NCBI RefSeq assembly: GCF_900070365.1
Contig: NZ_LN850107.1
Span: 4,402,001 to 4,466,000 of the forward strand
Reading direction: 5' to 3'
From: Alloactinosynnema sp. L-07
GTDB lineage: Bacteria > Actinomycetota > Actinomycetes > Mycobacteriales > Pseudonocardiaceae
DNA length: 64,000 nt
A model generated the notes under the pieces. The model was not told the DNA's origin. It worked only from the letters and a program-made list of their open reading frames with translations, and made no database searches. This document shows positions 26,077-34,251 of this stretch, one piece after another. Position 1 is the first letter of the stretch; every line of letters begins with the position of its first letter. The translations under genes and the position numbers were made by a program.

Positions 26077-27767
26077 GCGAGGTCGACGGCGGGCGTCCGT
26101 CGTTCGATTTGGTGTCTCAGCCGTGGCTGCTGGCCCACAGGCTCGACGGGTCGACGTGCGAGTTGTCGCTGCTGGAGGTGTTCACCGAGGCGCACCGGCT
26201 GCGCGGGTTGGCCGGGGATGTCTCCACCCAGGTGTTCGCGGTGACCCGGCTGCTGCTGGCGATCCTGCACCGCGCCGTCGACGGCCCGCGCGACCGCGAC
26301 GCGTGGCGCGCGCTGTGGCGAGCCGAGGAGCTGCCGGTCGAGGCGGTCCGGGCTTACTTGGACAAGTATCGCGACCGGTTCGACCTGCTGCACCCGGTGA
26401 CGCCGTTCTTCCAGGTCGCCGGGCTGCGCACGGCCAAGGGCGAGGTGACCGAGGTGGCCAGGCTCGTCGCCGATGTGCCGAACAACCACAAGTTCTTCAG
26501 CAGCCGCCAAGGCGAGGTGGCGCTCGGGTTCGGCGAGGCCGCGCGGTGGCTGGTGCACTGCCACGCCTACGACCCGTCGGGGATCAAGTCAGGTGCCCAG
26601 GACGATGAACGGGTCAAGGGCGGCAAGGGATACCCCATCGGCACCGGATGGTGCGGCTACCTCGGCGGCGTGCTCCCTGAGGGTGCGACGCTGCGGGAGA
26701 CGCTGCTACTCAACCTGCTCCCCCACAACCAGCACCCCGGCTACCAACCGGCCCTCGACCTGCCGGTGTGGGAACGCGCACCGGACAGCGGCGGCGAGCG
26801 TGAGGCCGGGCAGCCGATCGCGACCGGACCGATCGATCTGTTCACCTGGCAGTCCCGCCGGCTGCGCCTGGTCGTCGACGGGGAGGCGGTCACCGCGGTG
26901 CTGATCTGCAATGGCGACCGGATCACGCCGCAGAACAAGCACCCGGTCGAGACCCACAGCGGCTGGCGGCGCAGCAAGCCTCAGGAGACCAAGCTGCGGA
27001 TCCCGACGGTGTACATGCCGCTGGAGCACCGGCCGGAACGCATGATCTGGCGCGGGCTGGACGCGATGCTGCCGACCGCGCCCGCCCAAACCACGCAACG
27101 CGCTGAGGCTGCGGCCAGGTTGCGGCCGACGGTGCTGGAGTGGATCAGCGAGCTGACTACAAACCGGGTTGTGCCCAAGGACCTGATGCTGCGTGTCCGG
27201 GTGTTCGGCATGACCTACGGCCCGCAGAGTTCCACCACGACCGAGATCATCGACGACGCGTTGGCACTGCGCACCGTGCTGCTCGGCTCCGACGCGACCG
27301 ACCTGACCGGCGCCGTGCTGTCGTCGGTCACCGCCGCTGAGAGCGCCGCCCGTGCGTTGGGATCGCTCGGGGCGGACCTGGCCATCGCCGCCGGACAAGC
27401 GGGCCTGGACAAAGGCACCGCGGCCCGCACCCGCGCCCTCGAATCCGCCTACGCGGTGCTCGATCCGCTGTTCCGCGAGTGGATCGCCACCCTGGCCGCG
27501 GGCACCGATCCTCTCGACTGCCAGTTCGGCTGGCAGCGGACGGTCCGCCACCACATCGCCCGGCTCGGCGAGACGATGGTCGCCGCGGCGCCGCCCAGTG
27601 CGTGGACCGGCCACGTCGACAGCGGCACGAAACGGCTTGTCACCTCGGTGCACGCCGACGGCTGGTTCCGGCGCGGCTTACGCGAGGCGCTGCCCTACGC
27701 CCACCCGACGATCGAACAGGATGAGGATGTCTCCGCCGCGACCACCAGTGCACACGATCATCGATGA
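26073..27767 (+). CDS. casA: Cse1/CasA, large subunit of type I-E Cascade
   Basis: 564 aa. The N-terminus (FDLVSQPWLLAHRLDGSTCELSLLEVF split over residues 10-36) and HRLRGLAGDVSTQVFAVTR are typical of CasA/Cse1. The body includes LHPVTPFFQVAGL and DVPNNHKFF, and IDLFTWQSRRLRL. Role: PAM recognition, R-loop stabilisation and recruitment of Cas3. It starts four bases before the end of cas3 and overlaps cse2 by about 41 bases. Length is normal for actinobacterial members. Confidence 0.95.
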   Translation: MSEVDGGRPSFDLVSQPWLLAHRLDGSTCELSLLEVFTEAHRLRGLAGDVSTQVFAVTRLLLAILHRAVDGPRDRDAWRALWRAEELPVEAVRAYLDKYRDRFDLLHPVTPFFQVAGLRTAKGEVTEVARLVADVPNNHKFFSSRQGEVALGFGEAARWLVHCHAYDPSGIKSGAQDDERVKGGKGYPIGTGWCGYLGGVLPEGATLRETLLLNLLPHNQHPGYQPALDLPVWERAPDSGGEREAGQPIATGPIDLFTWQSRRLRLVVDGEAVTAVLICNGDRITPQNKHPVETHSGWRRSKPQETKLRIPTVYMPLEHRPERMIWRGLDAMLPTAPAQTTQRAEAAARLRPTVLEWISELTTNRVVPKDLMLRVRVFGMTYGPQSSTTTEIIDDALALRTVLLGSDATDLTGAVLSSVTAAESAARALGSLGADLAIAAGQAGLDKGTAARTRALESAYAVLDPLFREWIATLAAGTDPLDCQFGWQRTVRHHIARLGETMVAAAPPSAWTGHVDSGTKRLVTSVHADGWFRRGLREALPYAHPTIEQDEDVSAATTSAHDHR

Positions 27768-28302
27768 GCGCGTCCGCGTCTTGCAGGAGGGCTACCTGAG
27801 CAACCGGTCGGCCGCCGTGGGCGCGTTGGCCCGGCTGCGCCGCGGGCTGGGTAAGCCTGCGGGGAGTGTGTTGGACATTCTCGACCACACTCACCACCCC
27901 GAGTTCGTGCTCGATCCGCAGTCCGACGAGGCCACCCCGCAGGAGCGGGCCGCGCACCTGGCGATGACGCTCTATGCCCTGCATCAGCAGGCCCAGACAC
28001 AGCGCATGCACAAGGCAGGCCGCCGGTTCGGGCAGGCCGTGCGGGCGCTGGTCGCCGGGGACCTCACACCGCAGGACCCGGTGGCGCGCCGGTTCGCGAT
28101 GATCGGCACGGCCGACAGCCTCGACGAACTCACCCACCACCTGCGCGGAATGATCCAACTGCTGCGCACCAAGCAGATCCCCCTCGACTACGGCCGTCTG
28201 GCCACGGACCTGCTGTTCTGGCAGTTCCCCTCCAGCGCCGCGGGTGTGCGGCTGCGCTGGGGCCGCGACTTCCACTTCAGCAAGACCACCAACACCGACT
28301 GA
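27727..28302 (+). CDS. casB: Cse2/CasB, small subunit of type I-E Cascade
   Basis: About 191 aa; ATGs at 27721 and 27727 are alternatives. The order of blocks (LSNRSAAVGALARLRRGLGK, ATPQERAAHLAMTLYALHQ, FRMIGTADSLDELTHHLRG-like, LDYGRLATDLLFWQ and RLRWGRDFH) follows CasB. Role: helical belly subunit that steadies the crRNA-target duplex in Cascade. It overlaps the end of cse1 and precedes cas7 by 19 bases. Confidence 0.94.
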   Translation: MSPPRPPVHTIIDERVRVLQEGYLSNRSAAVGALARLRRGLGKPAGSVLDILDHTHHPEFVLDPQSDEATPQERAAHLAMTLYALHQQAQTQRMHKAGRRFGQAVRALVAGDLTPQDPVARRFAMIGTADSLDELTHHLRGMIQLLRTKQIPLDYGRLATDLLFWQFPSSAAGVRLRWGRDFHFSKTTNTD

Positions 28303-28321
28303 CTCGCGAAGGACGACCACC

Positions 28322-29473
28322 GTGGCCCGCACCATCCTCGACCTGCACGTGATCCAGACCGTTCCGCCGAGCAACCTCAACCGCGACGACACCGGCAGCC
28401 CCAAGTCCGCCGTCTACGGCGGCGTCCGCCGCGCCCGGGTGTCCAGCCAGGCGTGGAAACGCGCCACCCGCGACGCCTTCGCCGACCTGCTCGACCACTC
28501 CGAACTCGGTGTGCGCACCAAACGGGTCATCGAGCTGATCTCCCAAGAGATCACCCGCCAGGACCCCGCGCTCAAAGACCGCTCGACGGAGTTGGCCACG
28601 GCGGTGTTCACCGCCGCCGGGTTCGAGACCAAGGAAGCCCGCAAGAAGAAGGGCGAGGAACCGGCCGGGCCCGCCGAGGCGAAGTACCTGTTCTTCCTCA
28701 GCCACCGCCAAGTCGAGAACCTCGCCGCCCTCGCCGTCGAGGCCGCCAACGCCGCGGACGGGGGGCCGATCAAGCTCGACAAGAAGGACGTCAAGGCCCG
28801 CGCGAACCGGGACCAGTCAATCGACGTGTCGCTGTTCGGGCGGATGATCGCCGACGCCACCGAACTCAACGTCGAGGCCGCCTGCCAGGTCGCCCACGCG
28901 CTGAGCGTGCACGCCGTGGCCAACGAATACGACTATTACACCGCCGTCGACGACCACAAGAAAGCCGACATCGAGGAGGACTCCGGCGCCGGGATGCTCG
29001 GCACCATCGAGTTCAACTCCTCCACCCTCTACCGCTACGCCACCGTCGACGTCGACGCCCTGCACGACAACCTCGGTGACGCCGAGGCCACCCGCCGCGC
29101 CGTCGAGGCGTTCACCCGGGCGTTCGTCACCAGCATGCCCACCGGCAAGCAGAACACCTTCGCCAACCGCACCCTGCCCGACGCCGTGCTCCTGGTCGTG
29201 CGCGAGACCCAGCCGATCAACCTCGTCGGCGCGTTCGAGGACCCCGTGCGCGACGGCGAGAAAGGCGGACGCATCCCGGCCGCGATCGCCCGGCTCGCCG
29301 CCCACGCCGCCGAACTGCACGAGGCGTTCGACGAGACCCCGGTGACCGCGTGGGCTATCGGCGGCGGGGAACGGGTCGACCTGCTCGGTGACCTCGCCAC
29401 CCGCCACAGCCTCACCGCCGCGGTCACCGCCCTCGGGGCCACCGTCACCGAGCGGCTGGCGGCAGGCGCGTGA
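28322..29473 (+). CDS. casC: Cas7/CasC, backbone subunit of type I-E Cascade
   Basis: 383 aa from the GTG at 28322. Family blocks: LDLHVIQTVPPSNLNRDD, KSAVYGGVRRARVSSQAWKR, then DVSLFGRMIAD and HALSVHAVANEYDYYTAVDD. It also has the expected late GKQNTFANRTLPDAVLL. Role: RRM-fold protein that polymerises along the crRNA spacer (six copies in the E. coli complex). It ends in a GTGA overlap with cas5. Confidence 0.96.
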   Translation: MARTILDLHVIQTVPPSNLNRDDTGSPKSAVYGGVRRARVSSQAWKRATRDAFADLLDHSELGVRTKRVIELISQEITRQDPALKDRSTELATAVFTAAGFETKEARKKKGEEPAGPAEAKYLFFLSHRQVENLAALAVEAANAADGGPIKLDKKDVKARANRDQSIDVSLFGRMIADATELNVEAACQVAHALSVHAVANEYDYYTAVDDHKKADIEEDSGAGMLGTIEFNSSTLYRYATVDVDALHDNLGDAEATRRAVEAFTRAFVTSMPTGKQNTFANRTLPDAVLLVVRETQPINLVGAFEDPVRDGEKGGRIPAAIARLAAHAAELHEAFDETPVTAWAIGGGERVDLLGDLATRHSLTAAVTALGATVTERLAAGA

Positions 29474-30210
29474 GCACGCTGCTGCTGCGGCTGGCGGCGC
29501 CGCTGCAGTCCTGGGGCACCAGCAGCCGATTCACCCGCCGCACCACCGACCTCGCACCCAGCAAGAGCGGCATCATCGGGCTGCTCGCCGCCGCCCAGGG
29601 CCGCCGCCGCGTCGACCCGATCACCGACCTGCTCGACCTGCGCGTCGGCGTCCGCATCGACCAAGCAGGCCAACTCGAACGCGACTTCCACACCGCCCGC
29701 ACCCGCGACGGTGACACCGCCATGCCCCTGTCCGAACGCTTCTACCTCGCCGACGCCGTCTTCACCGTCGCCGTCGAAGGACCCGCCGAACTCACCGCCG
29801 CCCTCCACGACGCCCTGCTGCGACCCGCGTTCCCCCTGTTCCTCGGCCGCCGCTCGTGCCCACCCGCGGGAAAGCTCGTCCTCGGCCTGCTCGACGACGG
29901 TCTCGATGACGTCCTCGACGCCACCAGCTGGCAAGCCTCACCCCGTGTCCAACAACGCCACCGCGAACCCACCGTCACCCTCGATATCGTCCGCGACTGT
30001 CCACCCGAGGCAGACGACGCCAAGCAGTTCGTCGACGGCGTGCACCGCAAGGTCGTGCGCGACCAGCCGATCAGCTTCGACCCGCGCCACCGCCAATACT
30101 CCTGGCGCACCGTCGCCTACACCACGACCACCATCCCCAACCCGCGACACCAACCCACCCCCGGCACCGGGGCCGACCCGCACGACCCCATGGCCGAACT
30201 CGGAGCCTGA
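29470..30210 (+). CDS. casD: Cas5/CasD, 5'-handle-binding subunit of Cascade
   Basis: 246 aa. N-terminal LLLRLAAPLQSWGTSSRF and TTDLAPSKSGIIGLLAAAQG are diagnostic for Cas5e; the thumb and C-terminal parts include FLGRRSCPPAGKLVLGLL. Role: binds the 8-nt 5' handle of crRNA and caps the Cas7 filament. Its start overlaps the cas7 stop and cas6e follows after 5 bases. Confidence 0.95.
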   Translation: MSTLLLRLAAPLQSWGTSSRFTRRTTDLAPSKSGIIGLLAAAQGRRRVDPITDLLDLRVGVRIDQAGQLERDFHTARTRDGDTAMPLSERFYLADAVFTVAVEGPAELTAALHDALLRPAFPLFLGRRSCPPAGKLVLGLLDDGLDDVLDATSWQASPRVQQRHREPTVTLDIVRDCPPEADDAKQFVDGVHRKVVRDQPISFDPRHRQYSWRTVAYTTTTIPNPRHQPTPGTGADPHDPMAELGA

Positions 30211-30215
30211 CCGCG

Positions 30216-30878
30216 ATGCACCTGACCCGATTCGAGATCAACACCGCCCGACGCGGCGCCCGCGACCTACTCGCCTCACCCCAACGCATGCACGCCGCCG
30301 TCCTCGCCAGCTTCCCCAACCACCAACGCAACGCCACCACCGAAGGCCGCGTCCTCTGGCGCGTCGACCACGGCCACAACCAGACGCTGCTCTACATCCT
30401 CAGCCCCCACCAACCCGACCTCACCCACCTGGTCGAGCAAGCGGGCTGGCCCGCCACCCACACCTGGCTCACCCGCCCCTACGCCAACCTGCTCGACGGC
30501 ATCGACAAAGGCGACCAGTGGATCTTCCGGCTCGCCGCCAACCCCACCCGCAGCTCCCCCAAAACCCCCGGCGGCCAACGCACCCAGCGCTACGGCCACC
30601 AGACCGTCGACCACCAGACCCAATGGCTGCTCACCCGAGCCGAACGCAACGGCTTCGTTATCCCCCACGGCATCCACGACGTCCCCGACCTCGCCATCAC
30701 CAACCGGCGAACCTGGAAGTTCACCCGCGACAACGCCCCGGTCACCCTCGTGACCGCCGTCTATGAAGGCCGCCTGGAAGTCACCGACCCCGACGCCCTG
30801 CGCCGAGCCCTCACCCACGGCATCGGCCCCGCCAAAGGCTACGGCTGCGGCCTGCTCACCCTCACCAAACCCCGGTAG
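30216..30878 (+). CDS. cas6e: Cas6e/CasE, crRNA-processing endoribonuclease
   Basis: 220 aa. MHLTRFEINTARRGARDLL, SPQRMHAAVLASFP (the conserved His region) and the C-terminal glycine-rich loop GIGPAKGYGCGLLTL are hallmarks of Cas6e. Role: cuts the pre-crRNA at the base of the repeat hairpin and stays bound. The GC-rich arms of the repeats in the array at 34252-36605 provide such a hairpin. Confidence 0.95.
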   Translation: MHLTRFEINTARRGARDLLASPQRMHAAVLASFPNHQRNATTEGRVLWRVDHGHNQTLLYILSPHQPDLTHLVEQAGWPATHTWLTRPYANLLDGIDKGDQWIFRLAANPTRSSPKTPGGQRTQRYGHQTVDHQTQWLLTRAERNGFVIPHGIHDVPDLAITNRRTWKFTRDNAPVTLVTAVYEGRLEVTDPDALRRALTHGIGPAKGYGCGLLTLTKPR

Positions 30879-30881
30879 ACC

Positions 30882-31844
30882 ATGGCCGACATCCCCGGAG
30901 CCCGCCCGGTCCCCATCTCACACCTCACCCGAGCCCAGGACCGGCTCACCTTCATCTACCTCGAACACTGCGTCGTGCACCGCGACGCCAACGCCATTAC
31001 CGCCCGAGACGCCCGCGGCATCGTCCACATCCCCGCCGCGACCCTCGGCGCGCTGCTTCTCGGCCCCGGCACCAACGTCAGCCAACAGGCCATGGTGCTA
31101 CTCGCCGAGAGCGGCTCCACCGCCGTATGGGTCGGCGAACACGGCGTCCGCTACTACGCCCACGGCCGGACGCTCACCCAATCGGCCCGTCTGCTCGAAC
31201 GCCAAGCCGCCCTGGTCAGCAACCGCAACAGCCGCCTGCAGGTCGCGCGCGCCATGTACGCCATGCGCTTCCCCGACGAAGACACCACCGGTCTGAACAT
31301 GCAACAACTCCGCGGACGGGAAGGCGCCAGAGTGCGCCGCATCTACCGAAACCACGCCCAACGCACCGGTGTGACCTGGGAACGTCGCGACTACGACCCC
31401 ACCGACTTCACCGGCGGCACGCCCATCAACCAGGCCCTCTCAGCCGCCAACACCAGCCTCTACGGCGTCGTCCACGCAGTCATCGTCGCACTCGGATGCG
31501 CACCAGGACTTGGCTTCGTCCACACCGGACATTCCAAGTCGTTCGTCTACGACATCGCCGACCTCTACAAGACCGACATCTCCATCCCCATCGCCTTCGA
31601 CATCACAGCCCGGGAAGTCTCCGACATCGGCGCCGAAACCCGCAGAGCCGTCCGCGACCACATGAAAGACGGCGCCTTCCTCGAAACCTGCGTCCGCGAC
31701 ATCAAAACGCTGCTCGCCGACCAACCAGACGTCATCGAATACGGGCCCGAAGCCTTCGAGGACCCCGACATCGTCATGCTCTGGGACGACAACGGACGAA
31801 CCGTCGCAGCAGGAACCGCGTACGAGGAAGACGAACTCTCATGA
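30882..31844 (+). CDS. cas1: Cas1 spacer-acquisition integrase, type I-E
   Basis: 320 aa. Family blocks: RLTFIYLEHCVVHRDANAI, LRGREGARVRRIYRNHA (metal-binding Glu), FVHTGHSKSFVYDIADLY (His and Asp). Role: with Cas2 it captures prespacers and integrates them at the leader end of the array. Length is normal for Cas1e, and no residue seems to be missing, so the locus should be able to adapt. It overlaps cas2 by four bases (ATGA). Confidence 0.96.
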   Translation: MADIPGARPVPISHLTRAQDRLTFIYLEHCVVHRDANAITARDARGIVHIPAATLGALLLGPGTNVSQQAMVLLAESGSTAVWVGEHGVRYYAHGRTLTQSARLLERQAALVSNRNSRLQVARAMYAMRFPDEDTTGLNMQQLRGREGARVRRIYRNHAQRTGVTWERRDYDPTDFTGGTPINQALSAANTSLYGVVHAVIVALGCAPGLGFVHTGHSKSFVYDIADLYKTDISIPIAFDITAREVSDIGAETRRAVRDHMKDGAFLETCVRDIKTLLADQPDVIEYGPEAFEDPDIVMLWDDNGRTVAAGTAYEEDELS

Positions 31845-32215
31845 CCGTCATCGTCGTCGCAGCGTGTCCCACCGGCCTGCGCGGTCACTTCACCCGCTGG
31901 CTGCTTGAAATCGCACCCGGCGTCTTCGTCGGCAAGACCACCACCCGAGTCAGAAACCTTATGTGGCAGCGAGTCACCGAAATGGCCAAGACCGGGCGGG
32001 CCATCATGGTCCACACCACCAACAACGAACATGGCCTCGCGTTTCAAGTCCACAACCACGACTGGACACCCATCGACTACGAAGGCATCAACCTCATCCT
32101 CCGCCCCAACAACCAACAAGCCGACCGCCCGGAACGCAAGACCGGCTGGAGCAACGCAAGCCAACGCCGACGACGCCCCACCCCCAACCCGAAACCAAAC
32201 GACAACAGCACCTGA
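31841..32215 (+). CDS. cas2: Cas2, type I-E
   Basis: 124 aa from the ATG at 31841. MTVIVVAACPTGLRGHFTRW, EIAPGVFVGKTTTRVRNLMW and AIMVHTTNNEHGLAFQVH are characteristic of Cas2e. The C-terminal 30 residues are a polar, Arg/Pro/Asn-rich tail (RRRRPTPNPKPNDNST) longer than in the E. coli protein. Role: dimer that bridges two Cas1 dimers. It ends the operon; decayed repeats start 19 bases later. Confidence 0.95.
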   Translation: MTVIVVAACPTGLRGHFTRWLLEIAPGVFVGKTTTRVRNLMWQRVTEMAKTGRAIMVHTTNNEHGLAFQVHNHDWTPIDYEGINLILRPNNQQADRPERKTGWSNASQRRRRPTPNPKPNDNST

Positions 32216-32233
32216 CGGGACGGGTGACCTTCA

Positions 32234-32436
32234 CGAACCGCCCCGCGAATGCTCGGAGAATCGGTCTCTTCAAGCGGCTGGACCCGGCCGGAACAACCTC
32301 GCGACCTCGGGAAGGCCACGTCGAGGTCAACGGCGTGCACCACTGGACGGGAACAACCCGCAAATAGGCAAGCCCCTTTCACCCGTATCTGCGGGTCGAT
32401 ACGAGAAGCAGCCCCGCTGCCGCCTGCCAGGGCGAA
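32234..32436. CRISPR. Decayed CRISPR repeats at the cas2-proximal (oldest) end
   Basis: Four sequences resemble the array repeat at roughly the right period: 32234-32261 (core CCGCCCCGCGAA, ending GGAGAAT), 32290-32317 (starts GGAACAACC, ends GGGAAGGCC), about 32350-32370 (starts GGAACAACCCGC) and about 32405-32432 (CAGCCCCGC core only). Spacing is 56, 60 and about 55 bases against 61 in the live array. Orientation is the same as the main array, from which they are separated by the ISL3 element. They read as the eroded trailer of one longer array. Confidence 0.6.
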
Positions 32437-32463
32437 GGGTTCTGGCGCAGTTTGCGTGATCAA
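32437..32463 (+). repeat. Left terminal inverted repeat of the ISL3 element
   Basis: 27 bases starting GGGTTCTGGCGCAG and ending GTGATCAA. It pairs with 34179-34205 with two mismatches (positions 9 and 15). Confidence 0.85.
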
Positions 32464-32489
32464 GTTAGTCTTACTGGTGGGCCTCGGCG

Positions 32490-34088
32490 TTACTTGGTGA
32501 GTAGGATTCGCTTGCGTAGCAAGGGAAAGTTGGCCAGACCAAAGCATTGCCTCTTGAGCATCTTGATTCTGTTCACGGCTCCCTCGGCGGGGCCGTTGTT
32601 CCACGGCAAGGTCAGACCCGCGGTCACCGCCGCCAAGTCCTGTCGCAGGCCGGTCACGAAGGAGTGCAGCGCGGGCAGCTTGTCGTCACCGACGCGGTCC
32701 ATCCAGTCGGGTAGACGCTCCCCGCGCAGGTCGCGGATCATGCGGGCGAACGCTCCTACGTGGCGGCGGGTGGCCTCCAGTTCGGGGCAGCGGGCCAGGA
32801 CGGCTTTGAGTCGTTGTTCGTCCTCGCCGTTGAGGTTGTCGGGGTCACGCATGATCCAGCCGGTGACGTGCCGGATCTTCGGTGCGGCCGGCGCCGGATC
32901 CGGGGCTTTCCGCCTGGGCCGGAAGGGCTGGACGTAGCGGTAGACAGTGCGTTCGCTGCCCCGGTAACCCAGCGTGCGGATCTCGGCGGTCAGGCTGGCG
33001 GCATCGGTGCAGCCCTCGTTGAACCGCTGATGCAGATGCGATTTGAAGTCATCCAGCAGCGAGGACCGGTTGAGGGTCTTGGCCAGCAGTTCCTCCACAC
33101 TGGTGGCGTAGAAGAATCGCCGCGCGGTCTTGCGGTCCAGGTCGAGTTCAGCGGCGATGGCCCGGATGCCCTTGCCCTGGGAGCGCAACGCCTGGATCGC
33201 GGCGTGGCGTTCTCGGAACTGCCCCACGATCGGCCTGATCTCGACTATCGGGGCGAGCGCGGTGTCCGGCGTGGAGCTCTGCGCCGCGTCCGCAACGACG
33301 GCGTCTTCGTTCCCGCCTTCACCAGGGCGTTCACTGTCCGCTGCGGCCTGAGACGTGATCTCGGGCTCGGCCAGGCAGGCACGGTGGGCGACCACGGTCT
33401 TCTCCACGGCTTCACCGAGGTTCTTCCATATGTGCCAACGGTCGGCACATTGAGTGGCCTGCGGCGCACCCCGCGAGACTGCCTCGGCATAGGCGGCGAA
33501 ACGGTCTCGAGTAACGATCCTGATCTCCGGATGGGCCTTCAGCCACTCTGCGAGCGTGTCGGCTTCCCGGTCTGGCAACACGTCGATCGGTTGTCGTGTT
33601 GCCATGTCGAGCACGATCGTGGCGTAGGTCTGGCCGCGTTTGATCGCGAAGTCATCCACGCCGAGGACGGTCACGGCCCCGATCGGCGGGTCTGGCAGCG
33701 CGCGAACCAACCGCAACAACGTGTCCCGGCTGGCAATCAGCCCGAGAGTGTCAGCCAGACGCTGGCCAGCGCGCCCAGCCAACGCTAATCCGATGGATTC
33801 CAGCATCCGTCGTAGCAGGAGACTCCGCCGGGCATACCGTGCGGTCAGTCCCTCGACCTGCTCCACGAACGTCCCCTGAGGACACTCCAGGGTGTCGCAG
33901 AAGAACCGTCTCACGCGAAGCCGCAGCGTCGCCGGCCGGCCTGCGATGGCCGCGTCAGCTACCTGCCGGTCATATCGGCTATGCACCCGCGACGACGAGT
34001 GCCCACACGCCGGGCAGACAGCGGAGCACGACCGGGAATGGGCCCAAATCCGGACGCCTGCCTCGTCGTGGTCGACCCGGTCGATCAC
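32490..34088 (-). CDS. ISL3-family transposase
   Basis: 532 aa. N-terminal zinc-finger-like region (SAVCPACGHSSSRVHSRY and RFFCDTLECPQGTF), then the DDE domain with VTVLGVDDFAIKRGQTYAT, ADRWHIWKNLGEAVEK and the closing LPWNNGPAEGAVNRIKMLKR. A helix-turn-helix insertion is present near residues 300-325 (GIRAIAAELDLDRKTARR). The frame is intact, so the element may still be active. It is transcribed toward cas2. Confidence 0.93.
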   Translation of the reverse strand: MIDRVDHDEAGVRIWAHSRSCSAVCPACGHSSSRVHSRYDRQVADAAIAGRPATLRLRVRRFFCDTLECPQGTFVEQVEGLTARYARRSLLLRRMLESIGLALAGRAGQRLADTLGLIASRDTLLRLVRALPDPPIGAVTVLGVDDFAIKRGQTYATIVLDMATRQPIDVLPDREADTLAEWLKAHPEIRIVTRDRFAAYAEAVSRGAPQATQCADRWHIWKNLGEAVEKTVVAHRACLAEPEITSQAAADSERPGEGGNEDAVVADAAQSSTPDTALAPIVEIRPIVGQFRERHAAIQALRSQGKGIRAIAAELDLDRKTARRFFYATSVEELLAKTLNRSSLLDDFKSHLHQRFNEGCTDAASLTAEIRTLGYRGSERTVYRYVQPFRPRRKAPDPAPAAPKIRHVTGWIMRDPDNLNGEDEQRLKAVLARCPELEATRRHVGAFARMIRDLRGERLPDWMDRVGDDKLPALHSFVTGLRQDLAAVTAGLTLPWNNGPAEGAVNRIKMLKRQCFGLANFPLLRKRILLTK

Positions 34089-34178
34089 GACATCGGCCAG
34101 ATGCGGAAGAAGGAGGTCAAGACCCTGATGATCACACCGGGCACATGATCACAGACTTCATGATCACCAAGCAAGAAG

Positions 34179-34205
34179 TTGATCACGCAACCTGCGTCAG
34201 AACCC
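34179..34205 (-). repeat. Right terminal inverted repeat of the ISL3 element
   Basis: Read on the minus strand it begins GGGTTCTGACGCAG and ends GTGATCAA. The live array's first recognisable repeat starts 47 bases beyond it. Confidence 0.85.
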
Positions 34206-34251
34206 ATCCTCATGGCAAACGAGCACTCAACTGGTCCCATGCCCGTGGCAG

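Larger units (their letters stand above)
32437..34205 (-). mobile_element. Complete ISL3-family insertion sequence
   Basis: 1769 bases bounded by 27-base inverted repeats that begin GGGTTCTG and differ at two positions. One transposase gene (32490-34088) fills it. The flanking 8 bases differ (AGGGCGAA on the left, ATCCTCAT on the right), so no target duplication survives; the ISL3 family normally makes 8-bp duplications. The element lies inside the decayed part of the CRISPR array, between cas2 and the live repeats. Confidence 0.85.

Noticed and set aside
29711..30766. 351-residue Pro/Thr/Arg-rich frame over cas5 and cas6e
   Set aside because: Shadow of two confirmed cas genes in another frame.
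32429..34213. 8-bp target duplication for the ISL3 element
   Set aside because: The two flanks (AGGGCGAA and ATCCTCAT) are unrelated.
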